A stretch of DNA of 64,000 bases. Source: Acanthamoeba lenticulata (lineage: Eukaryota > Discosea > Longamoebia > Acanthamoebidae). Both the position numbers and the translations under genes were made by a program. The notes beneath the pieces were generated by a model, which saw only the letters and a program-made list of their open reading frames with translations, was not told the origin of the DNA and made no database searches. Location of the stretch: the NCBI GenBank assembly GCA_002179805.1, contig NAVB01000205.1, forward strand, positions 1 to 64,000, read 5' to 3'. This document shows positions 1-11,800 of the stretch, piece after piece (within the stretch, counting starts at the first letter, position 1; every line of letters begins with the position of its first letter).

Positions 1-234
1 AAGAAGGAGGAACTTATCAGCAACGCGTTCGTTCGTTTGGGGGGGGGGGGCATTGCCAGGGGAGAAGCCCTTCACTCTGGCGCGGCTCTGGCTCGAGCCC
101 TCGGATCCCCTGTTGCAAACGCTGAACGACAGCCCTCCCTCTTCCCCTCCTTGTTCTCTCTCTTCTCCTCTCTTTTAAAAAAAGATTGTCAACAGAACAG
201 CCACAACGACTGCTACGCCTCCCCCCTCCCTTCG
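1..234. other. Flank and 3' region of the F-box/MORN gene
   Basis: No gene is supported here. The stretch lies beyond the stop codon of the minus-strand F-box/MORN gene and probably holds its 3' untranslated region. A run of ten G lies near 40-50 and pyrimidine-rich DNA near 130-175. Open frames seen on both strands lack recognisable domains and look like chance frames in GC-rich DNA. Confidence 0.5.
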
Positions 235-2188
235 CTACTGCGGTTGCGCCAGCTGCAGCTGCTCGAGCTTGCGCCGGAGCTTCTCCTCCTCGAGGGCCAG
301 CTTGCGCTGCCGCCGGCGCTCCTGGATGTCCGGTCCGTACTTGCGGTCCCACACGTCGCCGTCCTCCAGGAAGTAGAGGTCGTACGGCCGATCGCGCTTG
401 GCCCAGTCGCTTGTGGGCAGGTTGGTCTCTTCCACCACCTGTCGGTCGTCTCGGTGCCACACGCCCTGTGTTGCGCGTCAGCCACCACCGGTGGGCGCAT
501 TGGACGCAACAACGCCTATGTGTGCACGTACGAGGAAATAGGTGCCGTCGGGCCAGTCCATGCGCCCGCGGCCGTGGCGCAGGCCGCTGTCCCACTCGCC
601 CTCGTACTTGCTACCGTCTGGCCACGCGTACGTCCCCTGCGGCAGGCGTCCCCCCATTGTGGATAGAGCGTCAACTGGCCAGCCGCGAAGCAGAGCCTCA
701 TCAGAGCTGTGACGTGCCTGGCCGTGCTTGTTGCCGTTGTGGTAGTGGCCGTCGTAGGTCCGCCCGTCGAGCCACACGTAGACGCCCTTCACGTTGTTGC
801 ACGCATTCCACTCGCCCGTGAAGCTTCATCGCGCGCACAACACAACAACACAACACAACACGTGTTGCGTGTCAGGCCACGGGCGACGCGGGGCGAGACG
901 AGGACGAGAACGAGACACGAAGCGTAACTAGTTGCCAGACTTCCAATAGTAGGTTCCGGTGCCGTGCTGCCCGCCGTCGAGCCACTCGCCGTCGTAGTAG
1001 CTGCCGTCATTCCACACGTGCTTGCCGCGCCCGGCCTCCTTCCCGTTGTCCCACTCGCCCGAGTACCGCCCCTCTGCGCGATGCATGGAATGCGGCCACG
1101 CCGGGCTGACGTCAGCACACGCAGGCGCACATATGACACGGGCGCTGGGGCGCGCGCCTTTGGGCATGCACTTGACGCCGTGGCCGTGGGGCTTGTCCTC
1201 GAGCCAGTGGCCTTCGTAGATGACAAACGGGGTCGACCACACGGCCGAGGCCTCCCCCTGGGCCAGACCCGCCACGAACTCGCCCACGCAGAACCAGTCC
1301 CGCCCGTCCTCCCGGGCCCACTTGATCCCGGCCCCGTGCATGCGCCCCTCCAGCCACTCGCCTGCACGGGCGACGCGCACGTTGGGTGTGACGGGGCGTG
1401 GCGCGACCAAGCAATGGTCCAGAGAGCTGGCGCGCACCTTCGGCGCAGGCAAAGACGTTGTTTGTGGCTTCATCGCGCCACTCGTAGCAGCCGATGCCCG
1501 TGGGCGCAACGCCCTCCTCCACCGTCGTAAACACGTTCTGTATTATATTTTTTAAATATATATATTTTATTTGAATAAAAATAAAAGTAGTATAAATTGC
1601 AATAAATAATAAAATCAATTAATAAAAACAAAAACGTACGGTCTTGGCCTGGTAGAGCCACTTCCAGGTGCGGCCCTTGGGCTTGACCCAGCTCTCGGCC
1701 TTGGCCTTCATGGCCCACCAGTTCTCCTCGAACTGCTTCTTCTTGCGGGCCTTCTTGCGTGCCGCCTTGTCCCAGACCTCGACAGGGCGCGGCGTGTCAT
1801 CGGCCTGCTCGCCACCGGGAGGCGGCGAGGGTGGTGGGTCGAGCGTGAGCCGAGGACGCTCGGCAAGGATGCGCCGGACCTGCAGCTCCCACAGCTCCTC
1901 GTCCTCGGTCAGGCTTCGCCACTGCCTGCAGACTGTGCCATCCCGTGAGCGAGCCAGGGCAGCCTTGGCGGCCAAAGAACATTGTTTTTTTTAAAGAGGA
2001 GAGTTGGCCATACCGAGGGCCGCCGTGTTGAGCAGCATCTTGCCTTCAATGAACGAAAAGATGTGCAACCAGACCTTGGGGGCAAGGGGCGAAAGGAACG
2101 CTTAGGCCTCCAGGAGGTACCAAAAAGAAAAAACAAGAGAGGGGGGGCAGTGTACTTCGTCAGGAACGACGTCGGTGAGGCTCTCCAT
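235..2188 (-). CDS. F-box protein with MORN repeats
   Basis: Multi-exon gene read from the ATG at 2188-2186 to the TAG at 237-235. Exon 1 (MESLTDVVPDE) joins VWLHIFSFIEGKMLLNTAAL and then VCRQWRSLTEDEELWE; with introns of about 60 nt and more removed in phase, these make a clean F-box. A basic linker follows, then at least five MORN-like units, for example YSGEWDNGKEAGRGKHVW, YEGHWLEDKPHGHGVK and YEGEWDSGLRHGRGRMDWPDG. The C-terminus is a charged coiled coil ending LQLAQPQ. F-boxes bind Skp1 in SCF ubiquitin ligases, and MORN repeats often bind membranes or scaffold proteins. A membrane-linked SCF adaptor is therefore an inference. The F-box depends on using the acceptor GGCACAG near 1936; upstream AGs break the frame. 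Confidence 0.82.
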
Positions 2189-2365
2189 CGCTGTGCGCTA
2201 CTTGCCGTGTACAACGAGGGCAAAGAGGGCGAGGCCTTGCTCTTCTGTTCCTTTCTTTTCCTTGAATTAACTCCAGATCACAAAAAAAAGAAAAGAAAAA
2301 CATTTTAATTGAGCACATGTGGAGCTCCGTCGAAGGGAGAAGGGAGCCAGGCGTCCTCTTGCTCA

Positions 2366-5300
2366 TCAGGGCTTGCTGCCGCTGCTGCCACCAGGCTTGG
2401 AAGGCGAGAAAGCCGCGCGACTGGCCGACTTTGCGTGGTAGATGGCCCGCGCCGCTTGGTCCGACCGCGCATGCTGTCGCGCCTGTATTTGTGTGTGTGT
2501 TGGCGTACGTGGGTGGGCAGGCGCGCGACATGGCGGAAAGACGCGCAACGCGAGAGGAAAGGAAGGCCGGAAGGAGGCGTACGCGATATCTCGAGCCGTC
2601 GTCGGCGTAGCCCTGCGGCGACTCGCGCTGCTGCAGGGTATCAAGCTGATGCTCCAGGTGCTGCGCCTGCTCGATGTATGACGCTTTTGTTTTTGTTTTT
2701 GTTGTTTGTGTTTGTTGCACGTGAGTTCACATGAAGCAGTGTGGCTGGGGGGTGAGGAGGAAGAAGAGGGTGGCGTACTGAAGGCCTGCTGCTGCGCCTG
2801 CGGGGCGGCCATCGGAGTCAGATTACGCAGAAGCGACGCGTTCTGGGCCTGCCACTGCCTCGCTCCCTCGTAGTCGCCTGCGATTTGATAAATGAATTAT
2901 CAAGATATTAATAAATTGATAAAAGTTGATTAATTCATTGCGCTCGGGTGGGAACCGCACCGCGCTGGGCCATCAAGCCGGCCTGCTGGACGGCATTGTG
3001 TCCGAGGACCGTGATGTCCACCTCCTTGAGGGCCTCCTCCTTCTGCGTCGTCACCTGCTGCTGCTTGGTGATGACACGCACGCGCTTGCTGCCGTCGAGG
3101 CGCGTGTAGTGGATCTGGGGCGTGGGAGCGTGAGCTTGGCAACGTTGTTGTCGACAGGCTGGTGGATGGGGGGGGGGCGGACGAACCTGGACTTGGAAGG
3201 GAAGCACGTTCTTGTTCTTGGAGACTTCGGCGGCGACTTTGTCGCGGATGCCGTACTCGAAGCTGATGTCCGAGTCGGCGTTGACGTTGCCCACCTCCTT
3301 CTCGACGTGGTTGGTCTGCTTGCCCTCGACGTCCATCCCCTCGCCCGTCGACGGTGTCTGCTCCTCGCCCACCGTCATGACGTCAGCATCGTCTCCAGGA
3401 CGATCATCATCTTCAACAACAACAAGAGAGCGAAGGGAGGAGGCGGTACGGTGATGGCGGTGGCATCGTTTCCAGCGGAGCGGACATACATGTGGGCGCT
3501 GAGGAGGAACTGGAGGCGCACGTTCTTGGCGATGGTGGGCTTCTCGAGAATGGAATCAAAGTTCTTCTCCAACTGCAGCGGATCGACGATGTCCACCTGA
3601 CACGTGTCCCACATTCACAAGATGAGTAAATCACACTTTCCAAAACAGATCAATGTTGCATTGCAACATGAAGGAGACATAAAAAAATAGTTGAAGAGAG
3701 ACGCCTACCTTGCCCGAGGTGAGGTCAGCCAGAATGCCGAGGTTCTCGAGCTTGCAGTCCTCGCCCTCGATGGAGATGGTGTTGATGACGATGCCCTTGG
3801 CGCGGGCCTCCTCGGCCACGCGGCGGAAGAAGCCCTCCACGGCCTCCTGCTGGTCGGCCACGGGGCCGCTTGCGGTGGCCAGCGCGTCCATAGCGCCCAG
3901 GCCCACGTTGGCCAGGCCGTCGGTGCAGAGGAGGATCGTCCCGTTGCCTTTGGCCAGCGCCACGGCGCACAGCACGGCCGGCCCGAGCGCGGTCGGCCCC
4001 GTCTCCACCAGCCCAAACACCTTCTCCACCAGCGCGTCGCTCGTCGCGCTCACCGGCCTGATGCGCATGATGACAAATAAATAAATAAAAATGAGGAATT
4101 AATACATAACAAGAAATAAGTATTAACAAAAAAAAGAAAAAGAAAAAGAGAGGAATACTTTTGGAGGGACAGCTGGGAGGCAGCGGCAAAGAGCGAGTCG
4201 TAGGATGAGAGGATGTCGCCGGTGAAGGTCTTGGGCTCGCCAGTGCCGTCGCCCAGCACTGTGACGTCGCCGTTGAAGCAGATGACACCCACGCGGCGCT
4301 GGGGCGCCTTGCTCTTGAGCTCCTGCAACTGGCTCGCTACCGCTGCTTGAACGCACTGCATTTATTTATTTATTTTTCAATCAGTGCTAAAATTAATAAA
4401 CAAATGATTAAATGCATCAAGATGAATAAAAATAATATTTAAATATTATCAGATAAAAACTGGTTAAATTAAAGCGAACCTGGAGGCGGGAGACGTAGGT
4501 GACGTCACGCCGCTGGCCGGGCATGAACTGGTCGCCTTCCATGCCGAACCCGGCAAAGTCCTGCTGTCGCTTGGCCATGCCCTTGAGCTGCATCCTGCCG
4601 GGCACCTCCGTCGACACGCACATCGACCCAGAGATATCTGTCGCCCGTCCGAGGAAGTTTCGGGTCAGCCCCGATTGTGCGATCGCACACTTGCGCAAGC
4701 GCGCAACAGAAGGGGCAACCGCGGTACCGATGACGAAGACGAGGTTGTCCTCGGCGGTATCGCTGGACACGGGAGCCGGCTCCAGCAGGTAGTCGAGGGA
4801 CTCAGCCTTGGGCACCTCCTCGTCGTCCAGGAAGACCTCGTTGGCGTGGTCGCAGAATTCGCACTGCCACATGCCCTCGCCGGATGCCGCCTCTTCTGCT
4901 TCTTCTTCTTCTTCTTTCTCATTCTTCTCCTTCTCCTTCTCCATCGCATCGGTCGTTGTCTTCTTCTTGATGACACTGCACGCAGAGGAGGAGTGAGCCT
5001 TCAACGTAAAATCATCTCATTTCCTTCCAAAGGGAGTCGACCTGAAGGCGTTGAGCACGGCAGAGCAGCCCTGGCAAAAGACCGGATCGCCGGTCATCAC
5101 GGGCACGTCCTCGGCCAGCGAGCCCAGTCCCACAGTCAACACGTTGGTGTCCACCCTACGCGGCTTGCGCTGTGGCTGCATCGGCGGCATCTTTGCGACG
5201 GCGCATGACCCCCCCCCCAAAGAAGAATTTCAATCAGGCACCGAACAACCTGCAGCTCAGATGATGACGATGAACGGCACGAGCGTACCATGGGCGGGGC

Positions 5301-5817
5301 CATCACCGGGCCGGGAAAGGCCGGGTAGGCGGTTGCCTGACCGAACGCTTGGGGGGCCGCGTTGTAGGCCTGCGACTGGACACGCGACGGAGGCGGAGGC
5401 GGGAAGGCCGATGACGCACTCCCAAAGGCGGCGGGAAACGGCGATGATGTCGACCCGTAGGAAGGAAACGTGGGCGAGTAGGATGGAAATGCGGTTGGAA
5501 AGGCGGGAGACGTGGGTGAGTAGGGAGGCGATGTGGGTGAGTAGGTTGGCAATGCGCCTGGAAAGGCGGGGGACGTGGGTGAGTAGGAAGGTGATGTGGG
5601 CGAGTAGGAGGGCGATGTGGGCGAGTAGGAAGGCGCTAAAGTGCTGGTGGGCTGGACAGGCGGGAACGAAAAGGCAGGCGCCTGCTGCTGCTGCGGCTGT
5701 TGAGGCAAACGCTCGTCGTCTTCCTCGTCTTTCCCTGCATAGGCAAACTTGTGTACAAGAGTGTGAGGCTTCACCGTAACCTTTTTACTACGCGCGTACC
5801 TTAGAACCAAAAAACAT
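2366..5817 (-). CDS. Zinc-ribbon/vWA (MIDAS) protein with Pol II CTD-like heptads
   Basis: Read from the ATG at 5817-5815 (exon MFFGSK, 50-nt intron) to the TGA at 2368-2366. Order: acidic and Q-rich N-terminus; five heptads matching YSPTSP[SAP], plus a degenerate YSPTFPS, at 5627-5457; a P/A/F-rich stretch; CQGC (about 5070) and CEFC (about 4860), which form a split zinc ribbon; then a von Willebrand A domain with the MIDAS motif DISGSMCVS (about 4640) and [13 protein letters not shown] (about 3925). The C-terminal part includes a beta-rich segment ([18 protein letters not shown]), a helical Q-rich tail ([16 protein letters not shown]) and a Ser/Gly-rich end. The zinc/vWA layout recalls the vWA proteins of Dictyostelium annotated as circularly permuted Ras proteins, but no GTPase motif is visible. 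A metal-dependent protein-binding role is likely; the heptads could be phosphorylated. Confidence 0.8.
5457..5627 (-). repeat. CTD-like heptad repeats (YSPTSPS type)
   Basis: On the minus strand the frame encodes [14 protein letters not shown] and YSPTSPA in tandem, a short linker, YSPTSPP and YSPTSPA, another linker, then YSPTFPS. The units match the consensus of the RNA polymerase II largest-subunit tail, but here they sit near the N-terminus of a vWA protein. Confidence 0.9.
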
Positions 5818-5931
5818 GTTGTATGAACAAGAGTACACGCGAAGAAGAAACACAAAAGGTCGGTTCGGACAAAAACGAGCCAAAAGCGCGTTTTCCCTGC
5901 TCCCCCTTCCCTGAACGGACCCCGAAGGGTG

Positions 5932-5939
5932 AAAAAAAA
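5932..5939 (-). terminator. Pol III T-run terminator of tRNA-Ala
   Basis: Eight T in a row on the minus strand begin two bases after the discriminator base, as expected for RNA polymerase III termination. Confidence 0.7.
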
Positions 5940-5940
5940 T

Positions 5941-6013
5941 TGGAGGAGAAGGGTATCGATCCCTTTACCTCTCGCATGCTAAGCGAGCGCTCTACCATCT
6001 GAGCTACACCCCC
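5941..6013 (-). tRNA. tRNA-Ala(AGC)
   Basis: A 73-nt cloverleaf can be folded: acceptor GGGGGTG/CTCCTCC with one U-U mismatch, D-arm GCTC/GAGC, anticodon arm CTCGC-TTAGCAT-GCGAG and T-arm AAGGG-ATCGATA-CCCTT. The anticodon is AGC (Ala). The discriminator is A. No intron is present. The internal A and B boxes are intact, so the gene should be transcribed by RNA polymerase III. Confidence 0.95.
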
Positions 6014-6311
6014 ATTCAATGTTCGGGAGATACATGTATTTTCACTCTCTCAGTAACACCTTCCCGTTGCACCACGAAAGGATATCCCGCTCAACACCGT
6101 GAACGTGCTTTTGGCCGTGCATTCAACAGGAAGAGTTTTGTCTTGTTTATTTACTAAATTGTTCCCTTCTTCCCGCGATTACATGCTTCAGTCAACATGA
6201 TCACGAGGCTAAAGCCACGATAGTTTTGCTGCTTTTGACGAACCCCGTTCCGGACTTGAGCCATCCAAATTCTGCCACTTATGTCTATTTACCAATTAAA
6301 TAGTTATTACT

Positions 6312-8462
6312 TCAAAAATCTCTTAATGAGAACTCTACAGTGAGCTTCGACTGTTTGCGAAACGTCTTCATCAACCGATGCCGCTTGTGCCGCGCCACCA
6401 TGATTGCCGCTACCGAGGCCAATGCCACCACCACTATGGCCACAGACACCGCCACCGAAACGCCCACGATGAGGCTCACATCTGTCCCGCCACCATCAGA
6501 GTCCACTGGGCCAAACAGCACGCCCAGGTCTGGAGTCGATTGTTGCGCCACGTGTGACTCAGTCAGTGCTAGGAGGGAAGGAGCAAGGAAAGAACCTACC
6601 TGGGTCGAAGACGAGCGTGGAGTTGAACCGCGGGAAGGTGAGCACGAGCTCTGATGTGCTTGAGTCCATATTGAATTGCACCCCATCAGTGGAGATGCGC
6701 CCGTCTACTTCGACCACGTTCCACAGCCGCAGCTCCGTGCTGGCATCATTCGCGCTGTTGAACTGGCCCTTCAGAGCAAAGGTCGTCGTCGTGATGTTGT
6801 GCTTGTTGTTGGGCGAGGTGGTTGTGCGTGAGGTGAAGGTGGTAAAGGCAGGCGAGATCTTGATCCGGAGGACGAGCGAGCTGTTGTGTGCCCCGTGCCA
6901 GGTCCAGTCGGTCAGGCGCACAGTGAACTTGGTGAAAGAGGGGTCAACGGAGAGGTTGATGTTGTCCCCGATGAAGACGACGGTCTGTTGGCGGAAGAGG
7001 TCGAACTGCACCTGCAGCCGGCCTCCGGCGCCCGCAGTGCTGTTGTTGGAGCTCATCACTGTGCTGGAGAAGATGAAGGACTCGGTGGTGTTGGTGCCTG
7101 AATCCACGGCAACAAAGCCAGCACCTATTTACCGACTAAAGGTTAGTCTTGGGTCCAACTCATCAGTGAGAAGCAGCAGCAGCAACGGCCAGGCATACCC
7201 TTCTCAATGGAGCCGATCCCAATAATGGAGCCACGGTCGACTTCACTGATGGTGGCAGCAAAATCGATCGCCACTGACGCTTCTTTCCTCAAGGCGCCTT
7301 CGACGTCCCTTGGCGTGAACACCACACCCGCGCCTGTGGAGTTGAAGGCAAGCACCGGCACACCCGTCGTGCTGGTGCTTGAGGTGACAGGCAGGCGACA
7401 GATGTCAACAGTCGTAGTGGTGTGGTCTGGGTCCGTCTCCCCACCAGCAAAGAGGGCCACGTTGCCCACACTTGTGGCCGCAAGCGACTTACGACTCTGG
7501 CTAAGGGTGGCGGTTGTCCATAAGCCCGTGGTCACGTTGTAAACGTCCAGCATGGCGCTGTACTCACTGTCATAGCCGCCGGCGAAGAGGGCGACATCAC
7601 CAACGGTCGTTGCTGTGAGATCGTAGCGAGCCACACTGAGCGTGTCTGTCGTCCACGAGCCGTCGGACACGTCGAAGATATCCACCGTGTTGACGGGCTC
7701 CCCCTGCGAGTTCCTCCCACCAGCAAAGAGGGCGAGGTGGCCCACGGAGGTCGAGGCGAGAGAATAGCGAGCTTGGCTCAGGTTGGTGGTCGTCCAGGAG
7801 CCGTCCGTGACGTTTAAAATGTCTACCACAGAGTAGAGGGTTTCGACGTTGATGCCGCCAGCAAAAAGGGCGAGGTCGCCCACGGACGTCGCCGTCAGCA
7901 AATCACGCGCCTGGCTGAGTGTAGTTGCTGTCCACGAGTTATTGTGGGCGTGGTAGATGTCCACCGTGGCCTTGTAGTCGCCGGGGTAAGTGGTCAGCCC
8001 GCCCCCGAAGAGAGCCACCTTGTTGCCCACCGTGGTTGCTGCCAGGTTGCTGCGGGGCTCCGAGAGGTTTGCTGTCGTCCAGGAGCCACCAGTGACGTTG
8101 AAGATGTCCACCACAGCGGAAGGCTCTCCGTAAAGCTGCCCACCAGCAAAGAGGGCGATGTTGCCCACAGACGCTGCTGCGAGACGTGTCCGCCCCAGCG
8201 TGAGTTCCGCTGTCGTCCATGACCCGTCGACGGTGTTGAAGACGTCAACCGTTGAAGATGGAATAGACCGTGCCGGATTTCCCGGCTCTTCCCCCCCAGC
8301 GAACAACGCGACAGTGCCTACAGACGTTGCTGTAAGAAATTCTCGAGCCCAGCTTAGGTTGGCCGTGGCCCATGAGCCTGTGTTCCATCCTGCACTCTCC
8401 GCAACGCTGATCGTGGTAGCCACACAAAGGAAGACGAGGACGAGGCGCAGAGGCAGAAGCAT
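6312..8462 (-). CDS. Kelch-like repeat type I membrane protein
   Basis: The start is taken as the ATG at 8462-8460 because a signal peptide follows at once (MLLPLRLVLVFLCVATTIS). The main exon encodes seven kelch-like units of about 50 residues, each with the pattern xVGxxALFAGG and a preceding SWTTxxLSxAR. This suggests a beta-propeller. Two more exons (joins near 7190/7100 and 6600/6570) encode a beta-rich, Asn-rich region with many N-glycosylation sequons, then one membrane helix (SLIVGVSVAVSVAIVVVALA) and a short basic tail ending LRDF. The predicted form is a cell-surface or endomembrane protein with the propeller outside the cytosol. Function is unknown; carbohydrate or protein binding is typical of such propellers. 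Confidence 0.85.
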
Positions 8463-8839
8463 GGCAAAGGTTCTGTGGGAAACAGAATTGTGAAAAGCAC
8501 TTTTGATGACCGCCGGCTGGCACTTGGCCAAGGGCTATGGGCAACATCGATGTGCCCATTGGCGCATTAGGGATATGGGCAACCCGGGTTGTTGCGTGTT
8601 TTTTTTGGATGCCCAATAGCAAAATACGCAAGTGTGAATTTTTTGCTCCGCACGAAAAAGTTGGGCATACAGGACCCTGGCCTCTGTGGTGTGACCATCA
8701 ACCTGCATGCAGGAACATCTGCTGTAGACAGCACACGTCCACTTTTTTCTTCAGGCGGCTATTCGCTGGGGCAATCCTTTCTTGGCCACTGCGTATCAGA
8801 AGGGGACACCATGGAAACTTCTTCCCTCTTCTTCTTCTT
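8463..8839. other. Intergenic region upstream of the kelch-like gene
   Basis: No gene is supported. The stretch contains the presumed promoter of the minus-strand kelch-like gene and the 3' region of the ABC transporter gene. It holds five TGGGCA-type motifs and two short palindromes, listed separately. Confidence 0.55.
8537..8668. promoter_or_regulatory. Cluster of TGGGCA motifs and palindromes
   Basis: Five copies of a [AT]TGGGCA core lie at 8537, 8552 (reverse), 8574, 8609 (reverse) and 8661. The first two form a near-perfect palindrome (8537-8559, arms ATGGGC/GCCCAT around ACATCGATGT). The palindrome CAACCCGGGTTG lies at 8580-8591. All are 75-206 nt upstream of the kelch-like start codon, so a transcription-factor site is plausible but untested. 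Confidence 0.4.
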
Positions 8840-11800
8840 TTACGTCAAGGAGGGAGAAGCAGGGATGAGGGACATCAACCCAGCTGACACGCCATCATGT
8901 CGCTGGCGTGCTGCAGCGCGCAGGTACTGGGCTGATACGGCGCCTGTCTGCTCCACCAGCTTCGCGAATGGACCGGAGGCGTCCTGCATGAGCTCCCACA
9001 CGGGCCCGTACTGCACCACTTGTCCTTCGTCCATGACCTGTGTACACGATACCGTCGAGTTCCATGAATATGACCAGTCAAAGATGCAAAGGAGGAGGTC
9101 AGGTTGATTGACGTACGACGATACGGTCCATTTCGATCACCGTGTGGAGGCGGTGGGCGATGACCACCACGGTTCGGCCTGCAAACTCCCGGCGGAGCGT
9201 GTCTTGGATGGCGTGGTCGGTCCGGTTGTCGACGCTCGCCGTGGCCTCATCGAGAATGAGCACGCGCGCGTCGCGCAGCAGCGCCCGCGCCATGCAGACC
9301 AGCTGGCGCTGGCCGACGGACAGATTGTGCCCGTTGGCCGCCATGGGCGTCTCCAGGCCGAGCGGCAGGCTGGCGACAAACTCGCGCAAATAGACCTTGT
9401 CGAGCGCACGCCACAGGTCCGCGTCGGCGTAGAGGCCAAAGGGGTCCACGTTGGACCGCAGCGTGCCGGAGAACAGGACTGGATCCTGCGGGATGATGGC
9501 CAGCGCCGACCGCACGGCGTGCAGACCCAGCGTCGCGATGTCGCGCCCGTCGATCACGATGGCCCCGTCGTCCAGCTCTACGAGTCGGAAGAGCGCGTTG
9601 ATGAGCGACGACTTCCCAGCGCCTGTGCGGCCCACGACGCCCACCTTGTGGTGTGGCTCGATCCGTAGGTTGATGCCCTTGAGCACGGGCGGCAGTTCGG
9701 GCCGGTACTGCATCCACACGTTCCGGAACTCGATCCGCCCCTCCGTCGGCCACTCGGCCTCGTCGTCGTCGTCATCGTCACCGTCAACGACCACGAGGCC
9801 CCGGCCCTCCTCTACATCAGAGGACGCGGTCGGCGGAAGCGCGGCACCGGCGCCGACGATGCAGCGGTGCTTGGCGTCCCAGCGTTGCCCTTTGGCCAAT
9901 TCAAGCGGAGCCTCGGGCGGGGTCGCCGTGTAGTGCAGCAGCCGTTCCACGCGGTTCATGTTTGCTTCCAGCATGGTCCCAGCTCGGACGAACCAGTTCA
10001 GGTCTGCGCCAGCAAATTAGAATTTATATTCAAAACATATAACGGTTAAAAAATGAAAATGAAAATGAAAAATTAATGTCTCAATATGATTAAAATAAAA
10101 AACGAAAACGAAGCGAAAGGGCGAGGACCTCCGGTGACGTTGTTGGCGAGGGCGAGGATGAGGCCGACGAAGCCGACGCTGAGGGATCCCTTGGTGACCA
10201 CGCACAGACTGGCGATGGTGAGAATGATCACCGTCCCGACGGCCTCCACGCGGGCGCCCAGCCAGCGGTTGGCGGTGAAGAGGCAAAAGTAGGCGCGCAG
10301 GTTGTTCGTCAAGAGCCGCTCGTTCTCGCGCTTGAGGAGCCGCTGGAACCGGAAGGCCCGAATGGTGTCCAGGCCCTCGAGCGTCTCCGTGTACTGCGCG
10401 TAGATCGGCGAGCTCGTCATCGACTCGAGCCGGCCCAGCTCTGCAGCCAGAATAATGGTCACGAGAAAAGAAGAGAAAATCGCACACAGGACGATGAAAC
10501 CTCGGGCACACACGCACCGCGCGAGGTCTTGCGGTAGTACTGCTGGATCCACCAGTAGACGGCGATCACGGGCACGATGGGGAGAAGGAACCACGGCAGC
10601 ACGCTGCAGATCAGGAGCAGCGTGCCCAGCGAGGCGAAGAGGCACAGGAAAAAATCCGACACCATGTCCGGGATCTCCTGGTCCACCACGCCCTGGTCCT
10701 TGGCGAACCGCGTGATGATCCGCCCTGTTTATACACCAGAGTTTGAATAATAAAACAAACACAAACAATAAAGAAATAAAAATAAAAATAAAAATAAATA
10801 AACATATTCATTGAACGCAGTCGAGGACACACCAGTGGGCGTGGTGAAGAAAAAGGTCATGGGTGCGCGCAGGATGGCCGCCAGAAGGCGGTCGTGCAGC
10901 CGGAGCGCGCAGTCGAGCGTGCCCTTGGCCCACAAAAACTGTCGGCTGAAGGCCAGGACGCTGCTCACCGTCGCCGCCTGTTACCACAAGCAAACGTGAG
11001 CCTCAAATGGTATGGGCGGCAGTGAAGGAAGCGTCGACGTACCGCGAGGTAGACGGAGAGGTGGAGCGCCGTGTCGGCGTGGGCGTCGTTCGACCAGAGG
11101 GCGAGCCACATGCGCGAGAAGGCCTCCGTGCCTTCAAACGCCATCGAGATGGCCAGCATGAGCCCCAGGAAGCCCGCCCCGCCGGTACCCATGAGGTACT
11201 GGCCATACACGCGCCACTCGACGGCGCCCGTGCGCCGCTCCTCGTCCTCCACCAGTCGGCCGCGCGTCCGCCGCGCATCATCATCCTCTGCGTCCGCCTC
11301 GTCGTCTTCGTCAAGGTCGCCGGTCTCGTTGTCTCGCTTGCCTCGCTGGTGCTGGTCATCATCGTCAGGCTCCTCGTCTCCGTTGTCGCCGTTGACGTCG
11401 TCACCGTCCTGTTTGAGGAGGCCGACAAAGTCGACGCCCTGGGCCATGAGCTGGGCGTAGGTGCCCGCCGTTTGCACGGTGCCCTCGTGCATGATCACGA
11501 TGCGGTCGACCTGCGGCAGGTACTGGACCTGGTGCGTGGCGAACACGCGGGTCATCCCCGCCAGCTTGCCCGCCAGGCACTCGTGGAAACTGTTGTGTTT
11601 GGGTCGTGTTGTCAGACCGAGACAAGCCCCTTAGGATGGGCGCATGGTTGCTCGTACATGTGCTGGCCGACGTGGGCGTCGACGGCGGAGAGGACATCGT
11701 CAAAGAGCATCATGGGCTCGTCGCCGCGCGCTCGGGCGAGGCACGCGACGTAGACCGCGCGGGCCAGCGAAATCCGCTGCTTCTGGCCGCCGCTCAGGTT

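Larger units (their letters stand above)
5818..6311. other. Intergenic region holding tRNA-Ala
   Basis: This stretch separates the vWA gene start from the stop of the kelch-like gene. Apart from the tRNA-Ala gene and its T-run terminator no feature is supported. The part from 6014 to 6311 probably holds the 3' untranslated region of the kelch-like gene. Confidence 0.5.

Noticed and set aside
5457..5627. RNA polymerase II largest subunit
   Set aside because: Only the heptads match; no polymerase domain is present and the heptads sit near an N-terminus, followed by a vWA domain.
11007..11753. 248-codon open frame on the plus strand
   Set aside because: Antisense to the ABCC linker and NBD1 exons, which have intact signature and Walker B motifs.
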